Shown piece by piece: positions 48,034 to 56,902 of a DNA stretch of 64,000 nucleotides (positions within the stretch are counted from its first letter, which is position 1; every line of letters begins with the position of its first letter). A program made the translations under genes and the position numbers. Under the pieces are notes generated by a model. The model was not told the origin of the DNA, ran no database searches, and saw nothing but the letters and a program-made list of their open reading frames with translations. The stretch lies in contig NZ_RBXB01000003.1 of the NCBI RefSeq assembly GCF_003634775.1, positions 558,001 through 622,000 on the forward strand. Reading direction: 5' to 3'. The stretch comes from Chryseobacterium defluvii (GTDB taxonomy: Bacteria > Bacteroidota > Bacteroidia > Flavobacteriales > Weeksellaceae).

Positions 48034-49437
48034 TTAAAACAATACTTTATCTTCTTTTCTGAGTTCTTCCAGATATTTACTTTTATCATCCCTGTAAAAG
48101 AGATTCATGGTTTCAAACGGAATCAATTTCAAGTCTTTATTCACAATATGAACACAGGATTTTTTGACCGCTCTTACATCAAAATCATGGGCATCCATAA
48201 AATTCATGATGATAATCCTGAACAGATTATCATAATCTAAATCCGGGGCACAAACTTCCGGTAAACAGCAAAGTAACTGGTTTACTTTAGGTTTTACTTT
48301 ATCTACTGAGATTCCTGTACTGAAAATATCAAGAAGCTGCATATGAAGTCCTGTATCCTGTTCATAAACAATGGTGTTTTTGGATTCATTGTTCAGTAAA
48401 TCAGCAGGATTGATATATCGTGTCAAAGGAATAATTTCACCCTGAAGCTTCAACATATACCCCATCGCTAAGGCATCCGGATTGCATGGAACAGGAATGA
48501 TGTCGTCTCCGTTTAACAGCGGAAACTGGTTCAGGATTTCCTGCCTTACTTCCGTTAATGTAATTTTTTCATGCGCTGAATCTTCCCTGTTTCTTCCGGC
48601 AATTTCCACCGGTTGGAAAGTAATTCCCCTCACACATTTCTGTTTCAGGGCAAATTCGATGATCTTTCCTATCTCATCTATATTTTTTCCATTCTGTAAA
48701 ACAACAACAAGTGTGGTGGAAAGGTTAAGAGCATTTAACTTCTCTAATGCTTTCATCCGGACGTCTGTAAGGTCTTTCCCTCTGAAATCTTCAAGAACTT
48801 CCGGCTTAAAGGAATCGAACTGAAGGTAAATCTCAAATTCCGGGGCGTAAGTAGCTAATTTTTCGGCAAACCCGGGATCATTCGCAATACGTACTCCATT
48901 GGTATTCAACATCAGATGTTTGATGGGTTTTGATTTCGCCATATCCATGATCTTGAAAAACTCAGGATGAATGGTTGGCTCTCCTCCACTGATCTGAACA
49001 ACATCCGGTTCCCCTTCGTTTTTCACAATAATATCAAACATCGCTTCTATTTCCTCAAGGCTTCTATGACTTCCATAATGAGGAGATGACATGGCATAAC
49101 AAGTGGGACAGGTAAGATTGCAGCGGTCTGTAACTTCCACAATAGAAAGGCAGCTGTGCTGCTCATGGTCTACACAAAGCCCACAATCATACGGGCAGCC
49201 ATATTCTACATCCGTTCCGAAATGTACGGGTATTTCTGAAGCTTTATTATAGTTTCTGATATTCTTGTAATAATGAACATCGGAAGCAATTTTTGTTTTG
49301 AAAAATCCGTGATCAGGACATCTTTTCGTCATGAAAACCGCTTCATCTTCTATAATGATCTTGGCGCCTACTCTTTTCAGGCATTCCGGGCAAAGACTAA
49401 TTGTATAGTCGTAATAGGTATAATTTCTTACAGGCAT
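48034..49437 (-). CDS. Radical SAM protein of the COG1964/Tes-like group
   Basis: A 467-residue iron-sulfur enzyme. The radical SAM motif is TDRCNLTCPTCYA (Cys 106, 110, 113). Before it is an unusual Cys-rich N-terminus: LCPECLKRVG (Cys 16, 19), RCPDHGFF (Cys 40) and CPYDCGLCVDHEQHSC (Cys 81, 85, 88, 96). The SAM-binding Gly segment is VQISGGEPTIHPEFF. Near the C-terminus are LLCCLPEVCAPD and FMDAHDFDVRAVKKSCVHIV. This pattern fits the family of archaeal MJ0619/Tes, which joins lipid tails, and also pterin methylases; the bacterial reaction is not known. It is the last gene of an operon with a small membrane protein and an Lgt-like protein. Confidence 0.85.
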   Translation of the reverse strand: MPVRNYTYYDYTISLCPECLKRVGAKIIIEDEAVFMTKRCPDHGFFKTKIASDVHYYKNIRNYNKASEIPVHFGTDVEYGCPYDCGLCVDHEQHSCLSIVEVTDRCNLTCPTCYAMSSPHYGSHRSLEEIEAMFDIIVKNEGEPDVVQISGGEPTIHPEFFKIMDMAKSKPIKHLMLNTNGVRIANDPGFAEKLATYAPEFEIYLQFDSFKPEVLEDFRGKDLTDVRMKALEKLNALNLSTTLVVVLQNGKNIDEIGKIIEFALKQKCVRGITFQPVEIAGRNREDSAHEKITLTEVRQEILNQFPLLNGDDIIPVPCNPDALAMGYMLKLQGEIIPLTRYINPADLLNNESKNTIVYEQDTGLHMQLLDIFSTGISVDKVKPKVNQLLCCLPEVCAPDLDYDNLFRIIIMNFMDAHDFDVRAVKKSCVHIVNKDLKLIPFETMNLFYRDDKSKYLEELRKEDKVLF

Positions 49438-49446
49438 AGCTTAAAT

Positions 49447-49683
49447 TTAAAATCCTCCTCCACAAATATAGCCGCTGATCAGTCCGCAGAGTAATAAACT
49501 AATAACCATAGTCTGAATAAACTGTTTTTTTGAAAACTTCCTGTCGTTGTTCCATTCATAGATGATTTTGGCAATAACCGCTACTACGGCTGAGACAGCC
49601 AACCCAATAAATAACATTACAAGAATAATCATCACGACTAATCCTCCGAGATTACCTACTTCCAAAAGTGTTAATAGTTTCAT
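49447..49683 (-). CDS. Small membrane protein in the radical SAM operon
   Basis: A 78-residue protein with two membrane helices (~15-38, LVVMIILVMLFIGLAVSAVV; ~58-74, FIQTMVISLLLCGLISGYIC). A cytosolic or periplasmic basic loop (YEWNNDRKFSKKQF) lies between them. It ends ICGGGF. It lies 9 bases before the radical SAM gene and 10 bases after the Lgt-like gene, so all three are very probably one transcript. No family recognised. Confidence 0.72.
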   Translation of the reverse strand: MKLLTLLEVGNLGGLVVMIILVMLFIGLAVSAVVAVIAKIIYEWNNDRKFSKKQFIQTMVISLLLCGLISGYICGGGF

Positions 49684-49693
49684 TATTAATAGT

Positions 49694-50443
49694 TTAATGT
49701 GAATGAAGCAAAAGCATTGTTTTTTTAATCTTATAAATGTAATAAATAATTACACAAATACATACAAGCTGAATAGTTCCCAAATTTCCTGTAATCTCCA
49801 CTCTTGGCTTTATAAAATCAAGGAAGAACCTGAATGTAAAATAGCTCAACATAAAAACCTGAAATAAAAAACCTGAAGGAAACTTCCGTTTTTTAGCAAT
49901 CATTTTCAGGAATATCCAAAGAGCAATCAAAAATGCTATTTCATACAGAGCAACGGGGTGCCTCAAATATTGATCTCCCAGATGCATTCCAAAAACAGAG
50001 TCGGTAGGAATTCCATATGTTTCTTCATAGATTCCCGTTAAAAAACAACCTATTCTGCCTATAACTATGGCAAACATGAGTGGAAAGACCATTAAATCTC
50101 CGGTGCTTTCTTTATGACCAACCATCTTTTTAGCGAGCTCTACTCCAATCAGCCCAAAAGCAAGCCCTCCTACAATGGTATTATTCGACCATATTTTTTT
50201 TAATGAAAAATTTTCAAATAATGCATAAGGATTTTCAAGGTTTCCAATAAGCTTAGACCCTAATAGAGCTCCTGCTGTTGCACCTATGATCACTGCTGCA
50301 GAAGTATTAAAAGAAAGATTTTTCGAAGATTTTCTTTTTGAGTAATAGTAAAAACGCATCCCGAGAAATATCCCCAGTGTTTCAAAAACAGGGTGTGCCA
50401 GAACCGTTTTACCGAATATTTGAAAAGTAACAGGAAAATCCAT
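49694..50443 (-). CDS. Prolipoprotein diacylglyceryl transferase-like protein
   Basis: A 249-residue inner-membrane protein with about seven hydrophobic segments. Lgt-type signatures are seen: TIVGGLAFGLIGVELAKKMV (family GGL.G...G), then VIGRIGCFLTGIYEETYGIP (GR(I/L)G.F..G), then YLRHPVALYEIAFLIALWIF (RHP..LYE). The late FTFRFFLDFIKPRVE matches the FRF..E/D region. Lgt moves diacylglycerol from phosphatidylglycerol to the lipobox Cys. This protein may be the housekeeping Lgt or a paralog, because it lies in an operon with a Tes-like radical SAM enzyme; the sequence alone does not decide. Confidence 0.82.
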   Translation of the reverse strand: MDFPVTFQIFGKTVLAHPVFETLGIFLGMRFYYYSKRKSSKNLSFNTSAAVIIGATAGALLGSKLIGNLENPYALFENFSLKKIWSNNTIVGGLAFGLIGVELAKKMVGHKESTGDLMVFPLMFAIVIGRIGCFLTGIYEETYGIPTDSVFGMHLGDQYLRHPVALYEIAFLIALWIFLKMIAKKRKFPSGFLFQVFMLSYFTFRFFLDFIKPRVEITGNLGTIQLVCICVIIYYIYKIKKTMLLLHSH

Positions 50444-50516
50444 CCTTCCAAAAGTAATACATTTAAGATTATTTGCTAATTTTATTTAATAAACAATTTT
50501 AATCAATTACCCTAAA

Positions 50517-51557
50517 ATGCGAATAGAATATGATATAAAACTGGGATTCAAAGACGTAATGTTCAGACCTAAGCGTTCTACCTTGAAATCCCGTTCTGAA
50601 GTTGATCTGGAAAGAGAATTCACTTTCCGTCATACTAAGAAAAAATGGAGAGGAACACCCATTATTGCAGCCAATATGGATACGGTAGGAACATTTGAAA
50701 TGGCTGTAGAACTGGCAAAGGATAAGATCATTACGGCCATTCATAAACATTACTCCGTTGAAGAATGGAACCAATTCTTAGAAAGCCAGCCGGAAAGTAT
50801 TTACCAATATATTGCTTTAAGCACCGGAACAGGAAAAGCCGACGAAGAAAAAATACGGCAGATCCTCGAAAAGCACCCAAAAATTGAGTTTCTCTGTATA
50901 GATGTAGCCAATGGCTATTCTGAGCATTTTGTAGGATTTGTAAAGAAAGCAAGGGCTAATTTCCCGGACAAAATAATCATAGCAGGAAATGTTGTCACCG
51001 GAGAAATGGTTGAAGAGCTTCTTTTGGTTGGCGCAGATATTATTAAAGTTGGAATCGGACCGGGTTCTGTATGTACAACCCGTGTAAAAACGGGTGTCGG
51101 CTATCCGCAGCTTTCCGCGATTATTGAATGTGCTGATGCAGCTCATGGTTTGGGGGGACATATTATTGCTGATGGAGGCTGTAAAGTTCCGGGAGATGTT
51201 GCCAAAGCTTTTGGAGGGGGAGCAGATTTCGTGATGCTTGGAGGAATGTTTGCCGGACACGATGAAAGCGGTGGTGAAATGATTGAAGAAAATGGCAAAA
51301 AATTCCGTTTATTCTACGGAATGAGTTCAAAAACTGCAATGGATAAACATTCAGGAGGTGTGGCAGAGTACAGGGCTTCGGAAGGAAAAACGGTAAAAGT
51401 GGCTTATAAAGGTCCCGTTTCAGAAACCGTAAAGGACATTTTAGGAGGGGTTCGCTCTACCTGTACCTATGTGGGAGCTTCAAAGCTTAAAGAACTCTCT
51501 AAAAGAACTACTTTTATCAGGGTTCAGGAGCAGGAAAACCAGGTTTTTAAAGATTAA
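50517..51557 (+). CDS. guaC: GMP reductase
   Basis: A 346-residue TIM-barrel enzyme that converts GMP to IMP with NADPH and release of ammonia. The start [20 protein letters not shown] is typical of Gua[16 protein letters not shown] (~48-62) is the substrate loop. The catalytic Cys is in [20 protein letters not shown] (~180-199). [20 protein letters not shown] and [18 protein letters not shown] bind the phosphate. [20 protein letters not shown] and GASKLKEL finish the family pattern. There is no CBS pair, which separates it from IMP dehydrogenase. Length matches E. coli GuaC (347). The next gene starts two bases later. Confidence 0.94.
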   Translation: MRIEYDIKLGFKDVMFRPKRSTLKSRSEVDLEREFTFRHTKKKWRGTPIIAANMDTVGTFEMAVELAKDKIITAIHKHYSVEEWNQFLESQPESIYQYIALSTGTGKADEEKIRQILEKHPKIEFLCIDVANGYSEHFVGFVKKARANFPDKIIIAGNVVTGEMVEELLLVGADIIKVGIGPGSVCTTRVKTGVGYPQLSAIIECADAAHGLGGHIIADGGCKVPGDVAKAFGGGADFVMLGGMFAGHDESGGEMIEENGKKFRLFYGMSSKTAMDKHSGGVAEYRASEGKTVKVAYKGPVSETVKDILGGVRSTCTYVGASKLKELSKRTTFIRVQEQENQVFKD

Positions 51558-51559
51558 TT

Positions 51560-52309
51560 TTGGAAAACATATTTCACATACTCAACGGGGATTGCCTTGC
51601 CGGACAATTAAAGGAAACTTCAATTGACGGTAAGGTGATCATCTGTCGTGAAGCTTTAATTTCTGGAGATGTAAAGGCCTCTTCTCTGGAGGGTTTCTGG
51701 AAGCTCAGAGCTGGGTTTATTGCAAAGGAATATCACGTTGATCATGAAAATTATTATGAAAAAGTAGTTTCTGAATTCCAGAAAATCAGTGATCTTCCTG
51801 GAAACGCTGAAGTACATCTTTGGTTTGAAGATGATCTGTTCTGCCAAACCAATATGTGGTTTTGCCTTTTCTTATTATCAGATCTTAAAAACATTAGAAT
51901 ATACCGGGTTTATCCCCGAATTCCCATAAACAAAGATCATTGGAAAGGCTTTTCTTTATCAAATGCCAAAGACTTGGAAGAATCATTGCATTCAAAGGTT
52001 GAATTGGAAGAAAAGGATATTCAATTAGGTATACATCTATGGAATGCTTATCAAAACCAGGACATGGGCAGATTGATCCAATTGTCTGAAATTCAATCCG
52101 GTTGCTTTAATAAGTTGAAAGAGGTGATTGAAGCCTATTCCAATACTTTTCCGGAAAATCAGACTGTGAATAATCTTCAAGTTTATATCAAAGAACTGGT
52201 TGATTCCGGTATAACAGATTTTAATTCTGTTTTTGAAAAGTTTCAGCAGGATTTTGGAATTTACGGTTACGGTGATCTTCAGGTTAAGAAAATGTATGAT
52301 GCTGTTTAA
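51560..52309 (+). CDS. DUF1835 domain protein
   Basis: A 249-residue cytosolic protein. The N-terminal ~125 residues match DUF1835: HILNGDCLAGQLKETSIDGK (the HI.NGD..a..l pattern), VIICREALISGDVKASSLEG, and EVHLWFEDDLFCQTNMWFCL. The C-terminal half is helical (IQLGIHLWNAYQNQDMGRLI, FEKFQQDFGIYGYGDLQVKK). The start codon is TTG at 51560, two bases after the guaC stop, with no ATG before the conserved HILNGD. The family's function is unknown, and the link to guanine-nucleotide metabolism is only by position. Confidence 0.8.
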   Translation: MENIFHILNGDCLAGQLKETSIDGKVIICREALISGDVKASSLEGFWKLRAGFIAKEYHVDHENYYEKVVSEFQKISDLPGNAEVHLWFEDDLFCQTNMWFCLFLLSDLKNIRIYRVYPRIPINKDHWKGFSLSNAKDLEESLHSKVELEEKDIQLGIHLWNAYQNQDMGRLIQLSEIQSGCFNKLKEVIEAYSNTFPENQTVNNLQVYIKELVDSGITDFNSVFEKFQQDFGIYGYGDLQVKKMYDAV

Positions 52310-52318
52310 GCAGTATTT

Positions 52319-53638
52319 CTATTCCTTTACTCTAATATATTTTTTATTGAAATATTTTTCCAGCTGATCGTTTATATAGATTTTCTCTTCCTTTACAGGA
52401 GCCATTTCATTGAAATATAAAATTACCGGTACATTTTTAATTTTATCAACAAGCACAGAATCTTTTGGGGTTTCCTTTATTGTATTGATTCGTTCATTTA
52501 CTTCAGTTTCATAACCTCTTTTATCTGTGTAAAAAATTTCATTAACAATATTATTGAGGTTATAATCAATATTAAAATTGGAATATTTATCAGGGAAGAA
52601 ATGGGTTTCCGGCAAAAATATAATGATCCCGCTTATCCACCAATATTTTTTAATTTCTTTATATAAAAACAATAATATAACAGACGAAGAAAGAAAATAA
52701 AAGAACAGTACACTCTCAAATTGTCTGCCTATTGTATTTAAAATATATCCGGTAAAAATTAAAGGAAGAAAAGATACCAGCCAAACTAATAATGCTTTTT
52801 TAAAATTTATTTTTTTCCTGATGGTTTGAAGCTCTTTTTCAAAAACCTTTGTGAATAAAGGAAGCAGTAAGATTGCTTTTATGAAAATATAAACGGCATT
52901 TGCACCGAAAACTCCTATTCTTTTCACCCATTTAATAATCCCGCTTGTTGTTTCACCAAGTCTGTTAAAATTTCCCGGTGCTAAAAAACTTATGAAAAGA
53001 AACATTGATGCTGTTATCAATAGAACAGTTGTCTCTTTTGATCTTTTATGAAAATAAAAAACAAGTAACAACCCTGTAATGATTAATGCTGTGATTTCAT
53101 TTGACCCCATTAAAACCACTATTAACAGGGTTGACAGCCAATACCATATCTTCACTTTAGATTCTTGGTATTTTCCAAGGAAATACAGCAAAAGTCCTGA
53201 CAAAATAACCGGTAAAAAATAGATGTTTGAGCCGCTGATCCAGAAATAGTGCTCAGGGATACTTACCAGAAGAGCCGTATAAAAAAAGAATAATAGAAAG
53301 CTTTTAGTAAGTGATTCTTTTATGGAATAATTAAAATAGTGCCTGAAATTTAAAACCAAGACTCCCAAAAAAGCAAAAAATAAAAATATTGGATATACTT
53401 TTGGTAAAATCTCTTTCTTATCATAAGAAACAGGAATTAAAGTATTAATCGAGTATCCGAAATATCTTCCTCCCCATTTCAGATAAAAATTAACCATATT
53501 TCCGAAAATTCCATGCTCCCGGGATGAATAAGCGTATATATAATCATCGGTTTGATATACATTAAAAAAAGAAATGTACATCAAACCGATAAATAAAGTG
53601 ACTGACAAGAATACTACTATATTCTGTACTAATTTCAT
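52319..53638 (-). CDS. Polytopic membrane protein (DUF6056-like)
   Basis: A 439-residue protein with about ten membrane segments. The N-terminal FFNVYQTDDYIYAYSSREHG and FYLKWGGRYFGYSINTL (~residues 24-62) have the DD..Y......W.GR...Y pattern of GT-C-like proteins such as DUF6056 and GtrII; the DD pair lies in the first extracytoplasmic loop. The last ~90 residues are soluble (FNIDYNLNNIVNEIFYTDKR, NVPVILYFNEMAPVKEEKIY). It probably moves a sugar or lipid-linked unit in the envelope. It starts two bases after the fabG stop, so the two are co-transcribed. Confidence 0.72.
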   Translation of the reverse strand: MKLVQNIVVFLSVTLFIGLMYISFFNVYQTDDYIYAYSSREHGIFGNMVNFYLKWGGRYFGYSINTLIPVSYDKKEILPKVYPIFLFFAFLGVLVLNFRHYFNYSIKESLTKSFLLFFFYTALLVSIPEHYFWISGSNIYFLPVILSGLLLYFLGKYQESKVKIWYWLSTLLIVVLMGSNEITALIITGLLLVFYFHKRSKETTVLLITASMFLFISFLAPGNFNRLGETTSGIIKWVKRIGVFGANAVYIFIKAILLLPLFTKVFEKELQTIRKKINFKKALLVWLVSFLPLIFTGYILNTIGRQFESVLFFYFLSSSVILLFLYKEIKKYWWISGIIIFLPETHFFPDKYSNFNIDYNLNNIVNEIFYTDKRGYETEVNERINTIKETPKDSVLVDKIKNVPVILYFNEMAPVKEEKIYINDQLEKYFNKKYIRVKE

Positions 53639-53640
53639 TT

Positions 53641-54384
53641 CTATGTTAACATTCCTCCGTCAACATTCAGGACCTGACCTGTAATGTATGAAGACATTTC
53701 ACTTCCTAAGAATACACATGCATTGGCAACATCTTCAGGTTTTCCTCCTATTTTCATTGGAATTCCGTCTCGCCATGCCTTAAGTGTTTTTTCATCCAAA
53801 GCCGCCGTCATCTCTGTTTCAATAAATCCTGGAGCAATGGCATTACAACGGATATTTCTGGATCCCAATTCCAAAGCCACGGATTTGGTAAATCCGATAA
53901 CTCCGGCCTTAGAAGCAGCATAGTTTGCCTGTCCTCCATTACCACTTATTCCAACTACGGAAGTCATATTGATGATTGATCCTGATCTTGCTTTCATCAT
54001 TGGTTTAATAACCGCTTTTGTAAGGTTGAAAACAGAATCTAAATTTACTTTGATTATGGTGTCCCAATCTTCCTTAGACATTCTCAATAACAGGTTATCT
54101 CTTGTAATCCCTGCGTTATTGATCAGAATATCAATTTTTCCAAACTCTTCCATTACTTCATCTACTAATTGTTGAGCTGCATCATAATCAGATGCATCTG
54201 ATTGGTAACCTTTAATTTGAGTTACAGAACTTAAAGTGGCTTCTAATTCTTTTGCTTTGTCAACAGAACCTGCATAAGTAAATGCCACTTTTGCTCCCTG
54301 TTGAGCAAAAACTTCAGCAATTCCTTTTCCGATTCCTCTTGTAGCTCCGGTAATTAACGCTACTTTTCCTTCTAATATTTTCAT
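53641..54384 (-). CDS. fabG: 3-oxoacyl-[acyl-carrier-protein] reductase
   Basis: A 247-residue short-chain dehydrogenase that performs the first reduction in fatty acid elongation with NADPH. The cofactor loop is ALITGATRGIGKGIAEVFAQ (~residues 9-28; TGxxxGIG). NNAGITRDNLL (~88-98), the catalytic Ser in INMTSVVGISGNGGQANYAA (~137-156) and YAASKAGVIGFTKS with Tyr and Lys are all present. The segment NAIAPGFIETEMTAAL follows, and the end ITGQVLNVDGGM is typical of FabG. Length matches E. coli FabG (244). A promoter element lies at 54501-54508, leaving a leader of about 110 bases. Confidence 0.93.
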   Translation of the reverse strand: MKILEGKVALITGATRGIGKGIAEVFAQQGAKVAFTYAGSVDKAKELEATLSSVTQIKGYQSDASDYDAAQQLVDEVMEEFGKIDILINNAGITRDNLLLRMSKEDWDTIIKVNLDSVFNLTKAVIKPMMKARSGSIINMTSVVGISGNGGQANYAASKAGVIGFTKSVALELGSRNIRCNAIAPGFIETEMTAALDEKTLKAWRDGIPMKIGGKPEDVANACVFLGSEMSSYITGQVLNVDGGMLT

Positions 54385-54500
54385 ATTTATTAATTATTAT
54401 TTCCCTTTTGCATTCATTTAATCCTTAGTGTTATTTGGTGTCTTTATTATTTAATCTTCAAAAATAGAATAAGTACCCTATTTGGGATGATAATAAACCG

Positions 54501-54508
54501 CAAAGATA
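54501..54508 (-). promoter_or_regulatory. -7 element (TAtcTTTGC) for fabG
   Basis: On the minus strand the sequence reads TATCTTTGCG, an exact TAnnTTTGC. The leader to the fabG ATG at 54384 would be about 110 bases. The 54385-54644 gap otherwise shows no gene. Confidence 0.55.
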
Positions 54509-54644
54509 TTATAATTTACTATTCAATACATTTTAAATCATTAAATTACTGAATATTTATACCTTTTTTCTTTGTCCTCTCATTATCCGAATCCTTGCAA
54601 TTGTTATGTCAATGCAATCAATGAACAGTTAAAATCCGGGATTA

Positions 54645-55319
54645 TTAAATAGAATTATTGACGATCAAAACAATTTCTCCTTTTAAGGTTTTGCTTTTGG
54701 AAAATTCTATCAATTCATTGATTGTTCCTCTTTTAGTTTCTTCAAATTTCTTTGAAATTTCCCTACTCAGGCTAGCTTTTGTATGCTCACCGAAAAATTC
54801 CTTGATCTGTTCCAGAGTTGTATTGATCTTGTGCGGGCTTTCATAAAGAACAATCGTTTTCTTTTCTTCCGCAAGCTGCTTCAGTTTTGTTTGCCTTCCT
54901 TTTTTTTGTGGAAGGAATCCCGCAAATAAAAACTCATTATTCGGTAATCCCGATACCACTAAAGCCGGAACAAAAGCGGTTGCTCCCGGCAAGCAAATCA
55001 TTTCAATCTGATGATCTGCACCTGCTTTAGCCAACAAATAACCGGGATCTGAAATTCCTGGGGTTCCCGCATCGGTAATCAGGGCAATATTCTGCCCGCT
55101 TTTCAGGTCGGAAATTACTTTTTCAGTAGCTTGGTGTTCGTTATGTAAGTGATATGATTTTAAAGGCTTAGAGATCTCAAAATGCTTCAGAAGTATCCCT
55201 GATGTTCTTGTGTCCTCACATAAAATATAATCAACGTCTTTCAGAACATGTACTGCCCTAAAGGTCATGTCTTCCAAATTTCCTACGGGAGTAGGAACAA
55301 AATAAAGAATACCGCTCAA
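54645..55319 (-). CDS. rsmI: 16S rRNA (cytidine(1402)-2'-O)-methyltransferase
   Basis: A 224-residue tetrapyrrole-methylase-fold enzyme that methylates the ribose of C1402 in 16S rRNA. The start LYFVPTPVGNLEDMTFRAVH (~residues 5-24) is the family Gly loop. CEDTRTSGILLKHF (~35-48), ALITDAGTPGISDPGYLL (~80-97) and CLPGATAFVPALVVSGL (~110-126) are diagnostic. NEFLFAGFLPQKKGRQ and ETIVLYESPHKIN-type region follow. Length is slightly below E. coli RsmI (286), as in related short forms. It starts two bases after the acidic repeat protein gene, so it is co-transcribed with it. Confidence 0.93.
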   Translation of the reverse strand: MSGILYFVPTPVGNLEDMTFRAVHVLKDVDYILCEDTRTSGILLKHFEISKPLKSYHLHNEHQATEKVISDLKSGQNIALITDAGTPGISDPGYLLAKAGADHQIEMICLPGATAFVPALVVSGLPNNEFLFAGFLPQKKGRQTKLKQLAEEKKTIVLYESPHKINTTLEQIKEFFGEHTKASLSREISKKFEETKRGTINELIEFSKSKTLKGEIVLIVNNSI

Positions 55320-55321
55320 AA

Positions 55322-56842
55322 TTATAAGAATTTATTTTCTACCAGCACCCATAATCTCTGAGCATACTCATCCACTTTTTTCCAGTTTTTTTCGTAGTAA
55401 AGCTCACTTAAATACTCTTTAGCTTCTTCTAAAGTTTTGAAGCTGTTCAATGCCGTCACCGTTTCATTAAGCTCCGACTGACTTCCTCCAAACAGAGTTT
55501 TTGAAAAAGCAATTCTGTCATTCAGATCCAGCCTGAATTCTGGTTTTGCCTTTTCAGCTTCCATATAATCAGTTGGAATGTTGGTCTTTAAAAGGCTTCC
55601 CACTTCTTCTTTAACGGTAGGCTCTTCTTTTTCTACGGGTCTTTCTCTTTCTAAAGGATCGTCATCAAATAAAGTCTGAACCGCTTTTAGCCCTTTAATA
55701 TTGGCCAATTTTATTTTTCTTTCCTGTTGATAAGCCTCCAGGTTTTCAAAACTTTCATCAGAAGCAGGCTTTTCCTTTTCTGTTTCCGGTAAAGGCCTGT
55801 CAATATCTATAATCTTTCTTCTGTCGATATCTTCCGAAATCAGTACTTCTTCAATTTTTTCTTCTGCCTGAACTTCGCTTTTTATTTCATTTACAATGTT
55901 TTCAACATTAGAGGTTTCCGTGATCATTTCTCCTTGTCCGATAACAGTATGTGAGGCAACGAATTGCTCTTCAGTTTCTTCAATAAGGATTTCATCCTCT
56001 AAAATCTCCGTATCGAAAATACTTGGTATAACCTCCGTGTATTCCGGAGATTTTGCATCAGATTCAAAATGATCCTGGATTTTTTCCTCTTCCCCAAAAT
56101 CATTTCCATTATTTCCCTGATAGTCGGAAACTTCATTTTCAAACTCATCTATCTCATTAAGTTGATTGTTGAAAATAGCTTCTTCCTCCGTTATTTCATT
56201 TATGAACATATCTTCATGGATGTCTTCATCATTTTCAGGTTCCGCATTGGCAAGGATTCTTTCTTCGTCAACAAAACTTAAAATATTTTCCTGATAATCA
56301 GAGGGTACGTTTTCATCAATTTCATTCAGCTGATTTATAAAAACATCTTCACTTTTCTCAACACTGCTGTCAGATTCCTGTATATTTTCAACAGTTTCAA
56401 GTCCAGAACTCTCTTCCACCAGATTGACAAAGCTTTCATGAAACTCACCCTCAACAATTTCATTCAATTGGTTATTAAAAATGGCTTCTTCTTCCGTAAT
56501 CCCGTTGCTAAAAGATTGTTCTCCTATATTTTCAGAATTTTCATCAATTTCATTCAGCTCATTATTAAAGATCGCTTCTTCTTCTGTAACTTCATTTCCT
56601 GATTCATGAATTTCATTAGGATCAATAACATATTGGTTATCTGAATACTGCTGTGAATTATCTGTAACAAAATATTCAATATTTTTCTCCAGCAACCTTA
56701 AAAATGAGATTCTGTTGGCAAGCTCATCTACAAGATCCTGCTTAGAAAGTAATTCGTCTACATTGTTGATTTTCTCCAAAATATCAATGATATTTCTGGA
56801 TTCAAAAAAAATCTTTTCCTTTAAATCTTGGATATTCTGCAT
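55322..56842 (-). CDS. Acidic repeat protein, function unknown
   Basis: A 506-residue, very Glu/Asp/Asn-rich cytosolic protein. The N-terminus (~1-65) is helical (DLKEKIFFESRNIIDILEKI, LANRISFLRLLEKNIEYFV). The middle (~75-330) is low complexity and contains about four copies of a repeat with core EEAIFNNQLNEIDE (positions near 56540-56590, 56453-56497, 56313-56350 and 56144-56191). The C-terminus (~400-506) is folded-looking and conserved in style: FRLDLNDRIAFSKTLFGG, then EAKEYLSELYYEKNWKKVDE. It has no signal peptide. It directly precedes rsmI and diverges from tdk. No family was recognised. Confidence 0.75.
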   Translation of the reverse strand: MQNIQDLKEKIFFESRNIIDILEKINNVDELLSKQDLVDELANRISFLRLLEKNIEYFVTDNSQQYSDNQYVIDPNEIHESGNEVTEEEAIFNNELNEIDENSENIGEQSFSNGITEEEAIFNNQLNEIVEGEFHESFVNLVEESSGLETVENIQESDSSVEKSEDVFINQLNEIDENVPSDYQENILSFVDEERILANAEPENDEDIHEDMFINEITEEEAIFNNQLNEIDEFENEVSDYQGNNGNDFGEEEKIQDHFESDAKSPEYTEVIPSIFDTEILEDEILIEETEEQFVASHTVIGQGEMITETSNVENIVNEIKSEVQAEEKIEEVLISEDIDRRKIIDIDRPLPETEKEKPASDESFENLEAYQQERKIKLANIKGLKAVQTLFDDDPLERERPVEKEEPTVKEEVGSLLKTNIPTDYMEAEKAKPEFRLDLNDRIAFSKTLFGGSQSELNETVTALNSFKTLEEAKEYLSELYYEKNWKKVDEYAQRLWVLVENKFL

Positions 56843-56865
56843 ATAAGATTCTTGTTAAAATTGCT

Positions 56866-56873
56866 TACTTTTG
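56866..56873 (+). promoter_or_regulatory. -7 element (TActTTTG) for tdk
   Basis: TACTTTTG matches TAnnTTTG, 29 bases before the ATG at 56903. Confidence 0.5.
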
Positions 56874-56902
56874 ATGTTAAAAATATACGGCTAATTTAAC
56901 AA

